A stretch of 45,753 nt of DNA. Origin: an uncultured Saprospiraceae bacterium (GTDB lineage: Bacteria > Bacteroidota > Bacteroidia > Chitinophagales > Saprospiraceae). Shown in pieces: positions 27,123 to 36,800 of the stretch (within the stretch, counting starts at the first letter, position 1; every line of letters starts with the position of its first letter). Below the pieces are notes generated by a model that was given only the letters and a program-made list of their open reading frames with translations, had not been told where the DNA came from and searched no databases. The stretch covers positions 1 to 45,753 of the forward strand of contig CALBEE010000008.1 of the NCBI GenBank assembly GCA_937927575.1, written 5' to 3'. A program made the translations under genes and the position numbers.

Positions 27123-30100
27123 ATGAAAAAGAAATTAAAAGAATTCGGTTTATCATCACTAGCCATAGATAATGCAACCAGTGTTTTTCTAGTAGCATTT
27201 ATGATATTACTCTTCGGATTACAGTCCTATCAGGATATGCCTAAGCAGCAATATCCAGATGCTTCGATGCCACAGGTATTTATCAATACACCACACTTTG
27301 GTAATTCGGCTGAAGAAATTGAAAATTTAATATCTAGACCGATAGAAAAAGAGCTAGAAGGAATAGAAGGTATTAAATCTGTTAATTCTACTTCAATACA
27401 AGATTTTTCTGTTATAGTAGCAGAATTTGATGCTTCTCTTGAGATGAGTGAAGTAGTAAGAAAAACGAAAGATGCAGTAGATAAAGCAAAGAGTGAATTA
27501 CCAAATGACCTAAAACAAGATCCGGAGATTTTGGAAATTAATTTTTCTGAAATTCCAATTGTAACTGTAAACGTTTCCGGCGATTATTCTCCGGATGACT
27601 TGCGTGCTTATGCAGAACAATTAGAAGATAAAATAGAATTGATCAAAGAGGTTTCTGAAGTGCAGATGAGAGGTGAGCAGGAGCGAGAGATGAAAATCGA
27701 TGTAGACCTCAATAAAATGCAATCTCTTCAAGTATCTTTCAATGATATAGAAAATGCAGTAAAGTCTGAAAACTTGACCATGTCCGGTGGTGAAATTGTG
27801 CAAGGTGGATTTCGAAGAGCTGTACGTATCGTAGGGCAATTTACAAGTGATAAGGAGCTCGAAAATGTAATCGTCAAATCGGAAAGACAGAGGCCAATAT
27901 ATTTAAAAGATATAGCTACCGTACGCTATGGTTATAAAGAAAGAACAAGTTATGCGAGGTCTGATGGCTATCCAGTAATTTCATTAGATGTCATCAAACG
28001 TAAAGGAAAAAATCTTCTAGCGGCAGCTGATAACTTGCGTGAAGTGATAGATGAAGCAGTAAAAGAACTTCCTTCGGATCTGAAGGTGAGTCTGTTTAAC
28101 GATCAATCTGTCAATACAAGAAATCAAGTGAGTAATCTTGAGAATAGTATTATCTCTGGAGTAATCTTGGTTATACTAGTATTGCTATTTTTCTTGGGGC
28201 TTCGTAACGCGTCATTTGTAGGGATTGCGATTCCGCTTTCAATGTTGATGGGAATCCTCTTCTTATTCGTTAGTGGTACGACGATGAATATTGTCGTATT
28301 ATTTTCTCTGATATTGGCTTTAGGTTTACTGGTGGATAATGGAATTGTGGTGGTAGAAAATATCTATCGATATATGCAGGATGGACATTCGCCTTCCGAT
28401 TCCGCTAAATATGGTACAGGTGAAGTAGCTTGGCCGATTATTGCTTCTACTGCAACTACTTTAGCGGCGTTTTTACCATTGGCTTTTTGGCCAGGTATCA
28501 TGGGTGAGTTTATGAAATTTATGCCCATTACGCTGATGTTGGTTTTGGGTTCTTCGCTTTTTGTAGCATTAGTAATTAATCCGGTATTGACGTCAAGATT
28601 TATGCGTGTGGATACTCAGGCGGACGAGCGATCTCAATATGTTTCCAAGCGTAAAAATGTACTGATTGGAGTTGTAATCATGCTCTTAATGGCTGTTGTG
28701 GGTCATTTGATTGATAAAGAATGGATACGCAATTTGATGCTGATAGCTGCTGGGATTAGTGCATTAAATTTCTTTGTGCTACGACCTGGTGCATTTGCTT
28801 TCCAAAATTCTATCATGCCAAGACTTGAGCGCGTTTATAATAGGTTTGTAACTTTTGCATTAGATGGTCGCAAGCCAATTATGTTTTTTATTGGTACTTT
28901 TTTAGTGCTTATAGCTTCTTTTGTATTGTTTGGAATTAAGACGCCTAAGATTGAATTTTTTCCCTCGGCGGATCCGATTTACATAAATACTTTTGTGGAA
29001 CTTCCTCTGGGTGTAGATATAGATAAGACCAATGAGATCACCAAGGAAGTCGAAACAAAGATTGTCAAAATATTAGAAAAAAATAATCAGATAGTAGAAG
29101 CGGTATTAACACAAATAGGTGAAAATACATCAGATCCTAATCAGCCGCCTGAGCCAGGTTTGACACCTCATAAAGCGCGGATCACGGTAAACTTTGTACC
29201 CTACGAAGAGAGGGGAGGCGTTTCTACTAAAGAGATTTTGAATGAAATACGTAGTAGTATCAAAAACTATGCGGGTGTAAAAGTATTTGTAGATAAAAAT
29301 GCTGATGGTCCTCCTACAGGCAAGCCTATTAACTTGGAGATACGTGGAGATGATATAGATACGCTAGTGACATTAACAGCACGAGTGAAAGCTTTCATTA
29401 ATAATTTACCTATCAAAGGAATAGAAGGCTTAAATGCAGATGTGAATATTGGTAAACCTGAGTTATTAATTGATATAGATCGTGCGGCTGCAAGGAGATA
29501 TGAATTATCGACATTCAGTATTTCTGATGCTCTTCGTACTTCGGTCTTTGGTAAAGAAGTAAGTAAGTATAAAGATGGCGAAGATGAGCACCCAATCATG
29601 CTGAGACTTTCTAGTGATTATCGTAACGATGAAAATAAATTGATCAATCAAAAAGTCACATTCCGAAATCCAGCGAACGGTCAGATCGTTCAAGTTCCTA
29701 TGTCTGCTGTAGCGGCATTTAATTATTCGACGACTTATAGTAGTATTAGGAGACTAGATGGACAACGGATTATCACTTTAAGTTCAAATCTCTTAGATGG
29801 CTATAACGCTAATGAAATTGTCGCGGCTCTGGAGGACGAAATGAGAAGTTTTGATTTTCCTGATGGATATACCTATGAATTTACAGGAGAACAGCAGCAG
29901 CAAGCAGAAGATATGGCATTTCTAGGAGGTGCTTTATTGTTAGCGGTGTTTTTGATTTTTATCATCTTGGTTACGCAATTTAATAGTATCATCAGTCCTT
30001 TTATTGTGATACTTTCTATTGTCTTCAGTCTGATAGGTGTACTCTTAGGATATGTAATTACAGGAAGTACGATATCAGTAATATTTACTGGAGTAGGTGT

Positions 30101-30530
30101 GATATCATTAGCTGGTGTTGTGGTAAATAACGCTATTGTATTGATTGATTACATTAATTTATTGGTAAGGAAAAAGGCGGAGAATTTGGAGTTATCTAGT
30201 ACAGATCAGCTACCATTTAGCGAAATAAAAGATAGTATAATTGAGGCAGGTGGAACGCGACTGCGACCAGTGCTATTGACGGCAATTACTACTGTTTTGG
30301 GATTAATACCTCTTGCCTTAGGTATTAATTTCAATTTCTTCACTTTAATATCCGAATTGGATCCGCAGTATTTTTCTGGAGGTGATAATACGGCTATGTG
30401 GGGACCCATGGCATGGACTATTATATATGGATTGAGCTTTGCTACCTTTTTGACTTTAGTCGTAGTACCTGTTATGTATTGGCTAGCGTATAGAGCAAAG
30501 ATGGGAGTGGTGAGATGGAGAGCTAAGTAG
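27123..30530 (+). CDS. RND efflux permease (AcrB/HAE1-type inner-membrane transporter)
   Basis: A 1135-aa proton-driven RND pump, somewhat longer than AcrB (1049 aa). The extra length includes an insertion between helices 6 and 7 (around residues 500-560) that itself contains two hydrophobic segments. The N-terminal helix is followed by a porter domain (YPDASMPQVFINTPHFGNSAE). Helix 4 reads LGLLVDNGIVVVENIYRY, where AcrB has two adjacent Asp residues; here it is Asp-Asn. Helix 10 reads SLAGVVVNNAIVLIDYINLL. The second porter half and a C-terminal helix bundle (GGTRLRPVLLTAITTVLGLIPLAL) are present. The substrate is unknown. It is the last gene of the tetR-led operon, and the RAYT-linked repeat array begins 10 bp after its stop. 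Confidence 0.95.
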   Translation: MKKKLKEFGLSSLAIDNATSVFLVAFMILLFGLQSYQDMPKQQYPDASMPQVFINTPHFGNSAEEIENLISRPIEKELEGIEGIKSVNSTSIQDFSVIVAEFDASLEMSEVVRKTKDAVDKAKSELPNDLKQDPEILEINFSEIPIVTVNVSGDYSPDDLRAYAEQLEDKIELIKEVSEVQMRGEQEREMKIDVDLNKMQSLQVSFNDIENAVKSENLTMSGGEIVQGGFRRAVRIVGQFTSDKELENVIVKSERQRPIYLKDIATVRYGYKERTSYARSDGYPVISLDVIKRKGKNLLAAADNLREVIDEAVKELPSDLKVSLFNDQSVNTRNQVSNLENSIISGVILVILVLLFFLGLRNASFVGIAIPLSMLMGILFLFVSGTTMNIVVLFSLILALGLLVDNGIVVVENIYRYMQDGHSPSDSAKYGTGEVAWPIIASTATTLAAFLPLAFWPGIMGEFMKFMPITLMLVLGSSLFVALVINPVLTSRFMRVDTQADERSQYVSKRKNVLIGVVIMLLMAVVGHLIDKEWIRNLMLIAAGISALNFFVLRPGAFAFQNSIMPRLERVYNRFVTFALDGRKPIMFFIGTFLVLIASFVLFGIKTPKIEFFPSADPIYINTFVELPLGVDIDKTNEITKEVETKIVKILEKNNQIVEAVLTQIGENTSDPNQPPEPGLTPHKARITVNFVPYEERGGVSTKEILNEIRSSIKNYAGVKVFVDKNADGPPTGKPINLEIRGDDIDTLVTLTARVKAFINNLPIKGIEGLNADVNIGKPELLIDIDRAAARRYELSTFSISDALRTSVFGKEVSKYKDGEDEHPIMLRLSSDYRNDENKLINQKVTFRNPANGQIVQVPMSAVAAFNYSTTYSSIRRLDGQRIITLSSNLLDGYNANEIVAALEDEMRSFDFPDGYTYEFTGEQQQQAEDMAFLGGALLLAVFLIFIILVTQFNSIISPFIVILSIVFSLIGVLLGYVITGSTISVIFTGVGVISLAGVVVNNAIVLIDYINLLVRKKAENLELSSTDQLPFSEIKDSIIEAGGTRLRPVLLTAITTVLGLIPLALGINFNFFTLISELDPQYFSGGDNTAMWGPMAWTIIYGLSFATFLTLVVVPVMYWLAYRAKMGVVRWRAK

Positions 30531-30540
30531 AATATTTAGA

Positions 30541-31016
30541 ATTACTGCGTGCTCTGCAATCTGTACTCGTGACGAAGGAAGGATTGTAAAGCGTAAGAGT
30601 TGAGGAAGATGATTTTCTTCATGTCGCCACTTGTGCTCATCAATCGCTGTGCGCTTACCGATCACTGCGTTGCTTTTAGGAAGGAAGCTCTTTCGATCGG
30701 TAAGCTTGAAGGAAAAGAAAGATTGATGAGCGTAAGAGTTTAGGAAGATGATTTTCTTCATGTCACCACTTGTGCTCATCAATCGCTGTGTGCTTACCGA
30801 TCACTGCGTTGCTTTTAGGAAGGAAGCTCTTTCGATCGGTAAGCTTGACTGCAAGGAAAGATTGATGAGCGTAAGAGTTTAAGAAGATAGTTTTCTTTTG
30901 CTTCCACTTGTGCTCATCAATCGCTGTGCGCTTACGGATCAATGCGTTGCTTTTAGGAAGGAAACTCTTTCGATCAGTAAGCTTGACTACAAGGAGAAAT
31001 TGATGAGCGTAAGAAT
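30541..31016. repeat. Left REP-like array (one partial and three full units)
   Basis: Three full units of about 139 bp begin at 30627, 30766 and 30904, preceded by a degenerate partial unit from about 30541. Each unit holds two nested inverted repeats. In the first unit the outer pair is ctcatcaatc (30636-30645) with gattgatgag (30721-30730). The inner pair is gcttaccgatc (30653-30663) with gatcggtaagc (30695-30705). Both are perfect, giving a long two-stem hairpin. All units share one orientation. The third unit carries substitutions in the inner stem (acggatc, gatcagt). The array starts directly after the RND gene and ends about 70 bp before the RAYT gene. Short reading frames across it are by-products of the repeats. 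Confidence 0.93.
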
Positions 31017-31084
31017 GCTTATATAGGATTTTATGTATTTGAATAGTTATTGCGTTTTCGTATTTTAGAGCAAATTAGAACGCA

Positions 31085-31723
31085 ATGAAATTTAACTATT
31101 GGCAGGATTTCGAAGAAGGAAAGATTTATCATATTTATAATAGGGCAGTTAGCAATGAACTACTATTTAGAAATGATGAAGATTATGTGTCTTTTCTAAA
31201 TAAATTCAACAAATATTTCGGCAATTATTTTTCAGTATTTGCTTATTGTTTAATTCCTAATCATTTCCACATTTTAGTACAAGTAAAGAGCTTGTCAGAA
31301 ATATTATTTTCTCTAAAAAATGAAAGTTCTAAAGCTTCTGAATTATTGAAGAGTCAAAAATCTAATATTAATTCCTTCTTAATTGATCAGTTAAGAAGAT
31401 TTTTCAGCTCTATTAGTCTATCCTATAATAATAAGTACCAACGAAGAGGTCCATTATTATCTCCTAGGTCGAAAAGAGTATTGGTTAATGGAGAAAATAA
31501 ACTAATATATTTAATATCATACATACATCATAATCCTATCCATCATGGACTCTGTTCTGATTATTCCACTTGGAAATATTCTTCGTATAAAGCATACTGT
31601 AATGATTTGAATTCTAAAATTGCTAAGAAGGAAATATTAGATTGGATTGGAGGAATCGAAATTTTTGAAGAAATTCATTTCATGTTTAGAATTGATTATT
31701 TTGATAATATGAATCTTGATTAG
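31085..31723 (+). CDS. REP-associated tyrosine transposase (RAYT, TnpA_REP/IS200-like)
   Basis: A 212-aa Y1 HUH-type single-strand transposase. The opening GKIYHIYNRAVSNELLF is the usual first strand. CLIPNHFHILVQ contains the metal-binding HUH motif (His60-Phe-His62). The C-terminal YIHHNPIHHG places the catalytic tyrosine at about Tyr146, and STWKYSSYKAY is the conserved RAYT tail. RAYTs are domesticated single-copy relatives of IS200/IS605 transposases associated with REP palindromes. Here the gene sits between arrays of one palindromic repeat family, three full units to the left and two to the right, which strongly supports that assignment. Length and motifs are intact, so it may be active. 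It is more AT-rich than the repeats around it. Confidence 0.93.
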   Translation: MKFNYWQDFEEGKIYHIYNRAVSNELLFRNDEDYVSFLNKFNKYFGNYFSVFAYCLIPNHFHILVQVKSLSEILFSLKNESSKASELLKSQKSNINSFLIDQLRRFFSSISLSYNNKYQRRGPLLSPRSKRVLVNGENKLIYLISYIHHNPIHHGLCSDYSTWKYSSYKAYCNDLNSKIAKKEILDWIGGIEIFEEIHFMFRIDYFDNMNLD

Positions 31724-31729
31724 TGAGAG

Positions 31730-32048
31730 CCACTTGTGCTCATCAATCGCTGCGCGCTTACCGATCACTGCGTTGCTTTTAGGAAGAAGCTCTTTCGATC
31801 GGTGAATTTGACTGCAAGGAAAGATTGATGAGCGTAAGAGTTTAAGAAGGATAGCTTTCTTTCTACTTCCACTTGTACTCATCAATCGCTGTGCGCTTAC
31901 CGATCACTGCGTTGCTTTTTAGGAGGAAGCTCTTTCGATCGGTGAATTTGACTGCAAGGAAAGATTGATGAGCGTAAGAGTTTATGAAGTTTGGTTTTCT
32001 TCATGCTTCCACTTGTGCTCTGCAATCTCTTTAGAGCTTACAGATCAC
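31730..32048. repeat. Right REP-like array (two full units and one partial)
   Basis: Full units of the same family begin at 31730 (7 bp past the RAYT stop) and 31869, and a partial unit begins at 32009. They keep the outer pair catcaatc/gattgatg and the inner cttaccgatc, but the inner right arm reads gatcggtga instead of gatcggtaag in both units. The right-hand copies are therefore more like each other than like the left-hand ones. The partial unit uses the variant gctctgcaatc, also seen in the leftmost partial copy at about 30550, so both ends of the whole element carry the same variant. It ends four bases before the stop of the serine hydrolase gene. Confidence 0.92.
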
Positions 32049-32051
32049 AAA

Positions 32052-33701
32052 CTACTTAATCTTTTTGCCTGGCATTACACCTCCACCTTGGTATAAAGTT
32101 AGCATGTCTATATTTCCTTCTGCATTTTTCGAAAATTTGATTTGAGCATCTACTACTTTTAAAAAGAAATCGGTTTCATTTTCGGCGTATAATTCGAATG
32201 CTGGTTGTCCAGTAGCTTGAGCAATTAGTTTGCCTTCCTTTACAGATACTTCTATATGAAAAGTAGGGGCTAATTCATATTTTCCGACATATTGATTAAG
32301 AACATCAGAGGTCAATTGTATTTCTACTCTTTTTGCTGGAGGTGCTTTATCTATTTCATTACCAATCATATTTTGACCACCTCTTTTCATACCTACGGTT
32401 TTCTTTCCGTTTACCAAACTGAATTGATACTCTATCATTCCATCATCAAAAATATATTCGTCTTCTGTCATGGGATAGATAGGTAACTTTGTGCTGCCTT
32501 CTCGTTGGCTGTAAACTTGCCCTTCTTCTTTGGTAATATGTCTTATAACGCCGCCTTTAAATTCGTAAGCGCCAATCCATTTGGATTGCTGATCTTCAGA
32601 TAATTTTATGGCATTTGCTATACTTTTGAATGGTTTACCCATGGCAATAGCGGCTGCTTTAGTCGTAGTTAGATTTACATTCCCACAATCGCAATTACTT
32701 AACCCTATGACATAGATGTTTTCTTCTGGTAGAAACAGACCAAAAGTAGTATAGCCAAAAATTCCACCGCCATGATGAATCATTGGACTGCCTTGAAGGT
32801 CATCTTTCATCCAACCAAAACCATATGAAATTTCTTCACCGTTGTTTAATTTAGAGCCATTTGTAGCCCTTTCATAATTGGTTTTACTTATTAATTTATT
32901 TGCACTTAAGGCGTTTTGCCATTTAAGCATATCATCTACTGTAGACATTAATGATCCTGCCGCATAAGGTAATGACATACTTAGATATTGTGCATTCTCA
33001 AAACCATCCGTTTCGGAGTATCCCCATGCTCTATTTAGAATAAGTTTTGTCTTACTTCCATAATAGGAATTTTTCATGTCCAGAGGATCGAAAATGTTTT
33101 TTTGAATAAAATCAGCATAAGATTCACCAGAAACCAATTCTATAATATGTCCTAATAAGATATATCCGGAATTGTTATAATTGTATTCGTCTCCTGATGG
33201 AAATTCCATCTTTTCATTTTTGAAAACTTCAATTATTTCACTTGGAGTTCGATCTATCCTAGCATCTTTTTCAAATGAAGCCATATTCGTATAACTCTTG
33301 ATACCACTAGTATGATTGAGTAAGTGATATATGGTGATTACATTGTTTTGAGTGGGATAGTCAGGAATGTATTTCGTGATTTCATCATTGATATTGAGCT
33401 TTCCCTGCTCTTCTAGCATCAGTATTGCCACAGCAGTAAACTGTTTAGTGATAGAACCCAATTCGTATACATTTTCAGTTGTAGCATCTATACCTAATTC
33501 AAGATGGGCTTTTCCAGAGGCATTCTTATAAACGATCTCGCCATCTTTTGCTATGAGTAACGCGATAGAAGGCCCATCTTTAGGGTAACTTTTAGTAATT
33601 AGAGCGTCTATGTCTTGAGTAATACTTTGAGCCCAAATCATTTTAGATGGCGCTATCAACATAGCTACATTCAATAATAATAGTATAGTTAATTTTCTCA
33701 T
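32052..33701 (-). CDS. Class C beta-lactamase-fold serine hydrolase
   Basis: A 549-aa protein with a signal peptide (LTILLLLNVAMLIAPSKMIWAQ). Residues about 30-350 are a beta-lactamase/penicillin-binding-protein-like domain with the nucleophile motif Ser83-Ile-Thr-Lys86 in LGSITKQF, the second motif Tyr175-Asn-Asn177 in EYNYNNSGY, and HHGGG (309-313) as the KTG-box equivalent. A further C-terminal region (about 360-549) contains two beta-rich segments of the kind often attached to such hydrolases (WIGAYEFKGG, YVGKYELAPTFHIEVSVKEG). The family includes D-amino-acid peptidases, esterases and beta-lactamases; the substrate cannot be told. A periplasmic location is inferred. The stop codon is right against the REP-like array. 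Confidence 0.9.
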   Translation of the reverse strand: MRKLTILLLLNVAMLIAPSKMIWAQSITQDIDALITKSYPKDGPSIALLIAKDGEIVYKNASGKAHLELGIDATTENVYELGSITKQFTAVAILMLEEQGKLNINDEITKYIPDYPTQNNVITIYHLLNHTSGIKSYTNMASFEKDARIDRTPSEIIEVFKNEKMEFPSGDEYNYNNSGYILLGHIIELVSGESYADFIQKNIFDPLDMKNSYYGSKTKLILNRAWGYSETDGFENAQYLSMSLPYAAGSLMSTVDDMLKWQNALSANKLISKTNYERATNGSKLNNGEEISYGFGWMKDDLQGSPMIHHGGGIFGYTTFGLFLPEENIYVIGLSNCDCGNVNLTTTKAAAIAMGKPFKSIANAIKLSEDQQSKWIGAYEFKGGVIRHITKEEGQVYSQREGSTKLPIYPMTEDEYIFDDGMIEYQFSLVNGKKTVGMKRGGQNMIGNEIDKAPPAKRVEIQLTSDVLNQYVGKYELAPTFHIEVSVKEGKLIAQATGQPAFELYAENETDFFLKVVDAQIKFSKNAEGNIDMLTLYQGGGVMPGKKIK

Positions 33702-33832
33702 AGTTTGAAGTTTTATTCTATTAAGTTCAACTAAAGTAATTTTCTTAGTTCAGCTTAATAAGTGTTATCGATAGACTATAGAATAGTTTCGACTAAAAAA
33801 TGTAGTGAATCTTGGACGCGTTTTGATATCAA

Positions 33833-36800
33833 CTACTTTGCAAAATACTTTTTGTAGCTTTTTGAAAAATATGAAAGACTTGAAAAGCCTACTGACGCCG
33901 CTATTTCACCTTTGGTACCGTAGTTTTGCTCTAGGAGTAATTTGGCTTTTTCTAATCTGAAGTTTTTAAGATATTCTTTGACTGTATAGCCAGTGATACT
34001 TTTTACTTTATTTCGTAATGTTTTTTCACCTAAGCCCAAAGCCTTAGCAATATCTTCAGATAATAATTTGGGATTATCTAATCGATCTAGGATAACATTC
34101 TCAACCTCTAACATTAATTTACGATCGTCATCCAGAATTTTTTTAGGAAGTAAGCCATGAACAAATTTTTCTTTAGCTCTATCGATCACTTTATTTTGAC
34201 GATTAAGTATTTGTTTAATTTGTGATTTAAGAAAGTCAGCTTCTATAGGCTTTTGTAAAACGAAATCAGCACCAGATCTTAGACCTACAAGTTCTGTTTC
34301 TTCTGATACAGATCCAGTGAGTAATAGGAATGGTATGCTTTCAAATTCTGATATGCTTCGTATAGTTTTGAGTATTTCTGTACCACTCACAATGGGCATA
34401 TTGACATCCGATAGTATGAGGGACGGATTTATGTTTTTTAAATTTTCTATCGCTAATAGGCCATTCGTGGTAGTGATAATATTGTATTTTTGAGAAAGGG
34501 TCCTTCTTACAAAATGCAAGATGTCTAAACTGTCATCTATAGCAAGTATAGTTTCTTTATTATTATTAATAATATTAGATAGCTGTGTGGGGATGTCAAT
34601 TTCATCGAAGTGTTTCGTATGAATTTCTTCCGAACTGAATTTTGGTTTTTCAATGGCAAAAGCGAATTTACTGCCTTTCCCTAGTTTGCTTGAGATCTTC
34701 AACTGACTATCATGTAGTTGCAAAATTTTATCTACTAAACTTAATCCTATACCTGTTCCCTTTTCGTTGTTATTCGAGGCCTGGAAATAGGCTAGCGTTA
34801 AATTTTCTATTTCTTTTTCTGGAATGCCCACGCCTTCATCTATCACCGATATAATTCGAAAGTTCTTTTCGTCTTCTGATAAAATAATTATAGAGTCTCC
34901 TTTATCTGAGAATTTGATAGCATTAGATAATAAATTATTTACTACTTTTTGCATCAGAGAAATATCACAATAGAGATAAGATCTTTTGTCAGTATTTTTA
35001 AATTCAACATGGATTTCTTTTTCTCTGATCAGACTTGATTTTAGCTCAATTTGTTCTTGTATGATATTATTGATATTATAGAAGTCCTTTTTAGCTTTTA
35101 GAGCACCAGATTCGGCTTTTGAGAGGTCCATGATTTCTGATGAAATATCAAGAAGTTGTTTGATATTACCCGTGATTCTTTTCTTGTCATCTTGAGAGAT
35201 GTAGTCATCTGAAGAACTCAAATAAGAATTGATAGCTTGTAAGGGAGATTTAAATTCATGCGATATTTGTGCGTACATTCTGTTTTTTGTGGCCTGAGAT
35301 AGATTTAGCTCATGAGTTAGTTTTTGTTGCAAGTCGAGTGAATTGGCTAATTGTTCTTTTTCATTTAAAAGTTCTTTGGTTTGTTGAGATACTTTTTCTT
35401 CTAGTAAAATATTTTGTTGTTTTACGATCCCCGTACGCCATTTCACCAATAATGAAATTAACCATATTGTTATGAGCAATATTATCAAGGCAAACCACCA
35501 GCTGTAGTAATAGGGTGGAGGAGCTATGATTGTAATTTCTTCAGTTTTCCATTTTTCTCCGGTGTAACGTGATCTAAGATTGAGTTCGTTTTTTCCGTAA
35601 GGCAAATTAGTAATGGTGATTTGGTTAGGGTCTTTTACCGGTGTCCATGTATCGTCTTCAATGCCATATTGTATTTCAAAATGATTGTGAGGATGCAAGG
35701 ATATATTATGGATCGACATCTGTATATCATTAATACCATCATCCAGTTCAATGGTAGATTGCACATGGTAAACCGAATCTTGATGCTTTATAATCGTATG
35801 ATAGGGTTCTTTTTCTCTTTTAATTTTAAGTGGATCGATTACGATGGCGCCATGAATATTCGGAAATATTATTTTCCCATTATGGAGTAATTCTGCAGCG
35901 GGTTGGATTCTTTTATTATTATGAATAAGAGGTAGTCCGTCATCTACTGTATAGGTAGTAACCATAACATCATTACTATTCCATAAAAGATCTTTATTAA
36001 CACATTTGATTGTATGATCTTCAGATATAGTCCATAAGTTACCTAGTAGATCTTCTTGTAGAAATGAAATAGAGGCGGATAACAAATTTGCTTCATCTAT
36101 TTTTTCAATTACACCATCAATATATCTATGTAAACCATCTCCTTCAGTAGCGATCCATATACGTTCCTCTTTATCTTTGTATAGGTGACTTACTTTATCA
36201 GTAGGACTATTTACTTTGGAGTATTTTCCATCCGAAAAAGTAAATATTTCTCCATCGGAATATGCAAGTAATAATGTTCCGTCAGCTAATTCGACAATAT
36301 TGAAAAGCCTATTAAAGAAAGAGATAGAATCATTTAAATAGGGTTCAAATTTGTCATTTTCGAACTTGTGAATAGCTTGTCTTGTACCTGCCCAAAGTTG
36401 ACTTTTGCTATCTTCAAATAGACATTTTATTGTCCGACTATGGAGGCCCTCTTTTTTTAAATAATGTTTTATATAGGTTTCATTGCGATATCTTTGCAAG
36501 CCAAAACCAGCAAACCAAAGATCTCCTTTAGTGGATTCGTAAATAATCTTCTGACAGTTATTACTTCTAAAATGCTCTAAGCTAAGGTCTGATCTGATAA
36601 TATCTACTCCGCTACATTCAGTCGCAAAGAATATATTACCCATTTTATCTTGCTCTATAGATGAAATATTGTCCGAGGAAAGGCCCACTGAGGTATTTAG
36701 TACTTGTATAGTTTTCTCATATACTTGTATTAATCCTTTTCCTCGTGTACCTATCCAAACACTTCCTTCATGATCTTCGTATAAATCTAGAATATTGGTG

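Noticed and set aside
30483..30782. Minus-strand ORF in the left repeat array (and a similar one at 31637-31885)
   Set aside because: Both encode the same peptide pieces because they read the repeat unit; they overlap real genes and have no independent coding signs.
30541..32048. CRISPR array
   Set aside because: Units are about 139 bp, nearly identical throughout including the supposed spacers, and carry nested palindromes; there are no unique spacers and no cas genes. A REP-like family fits better.
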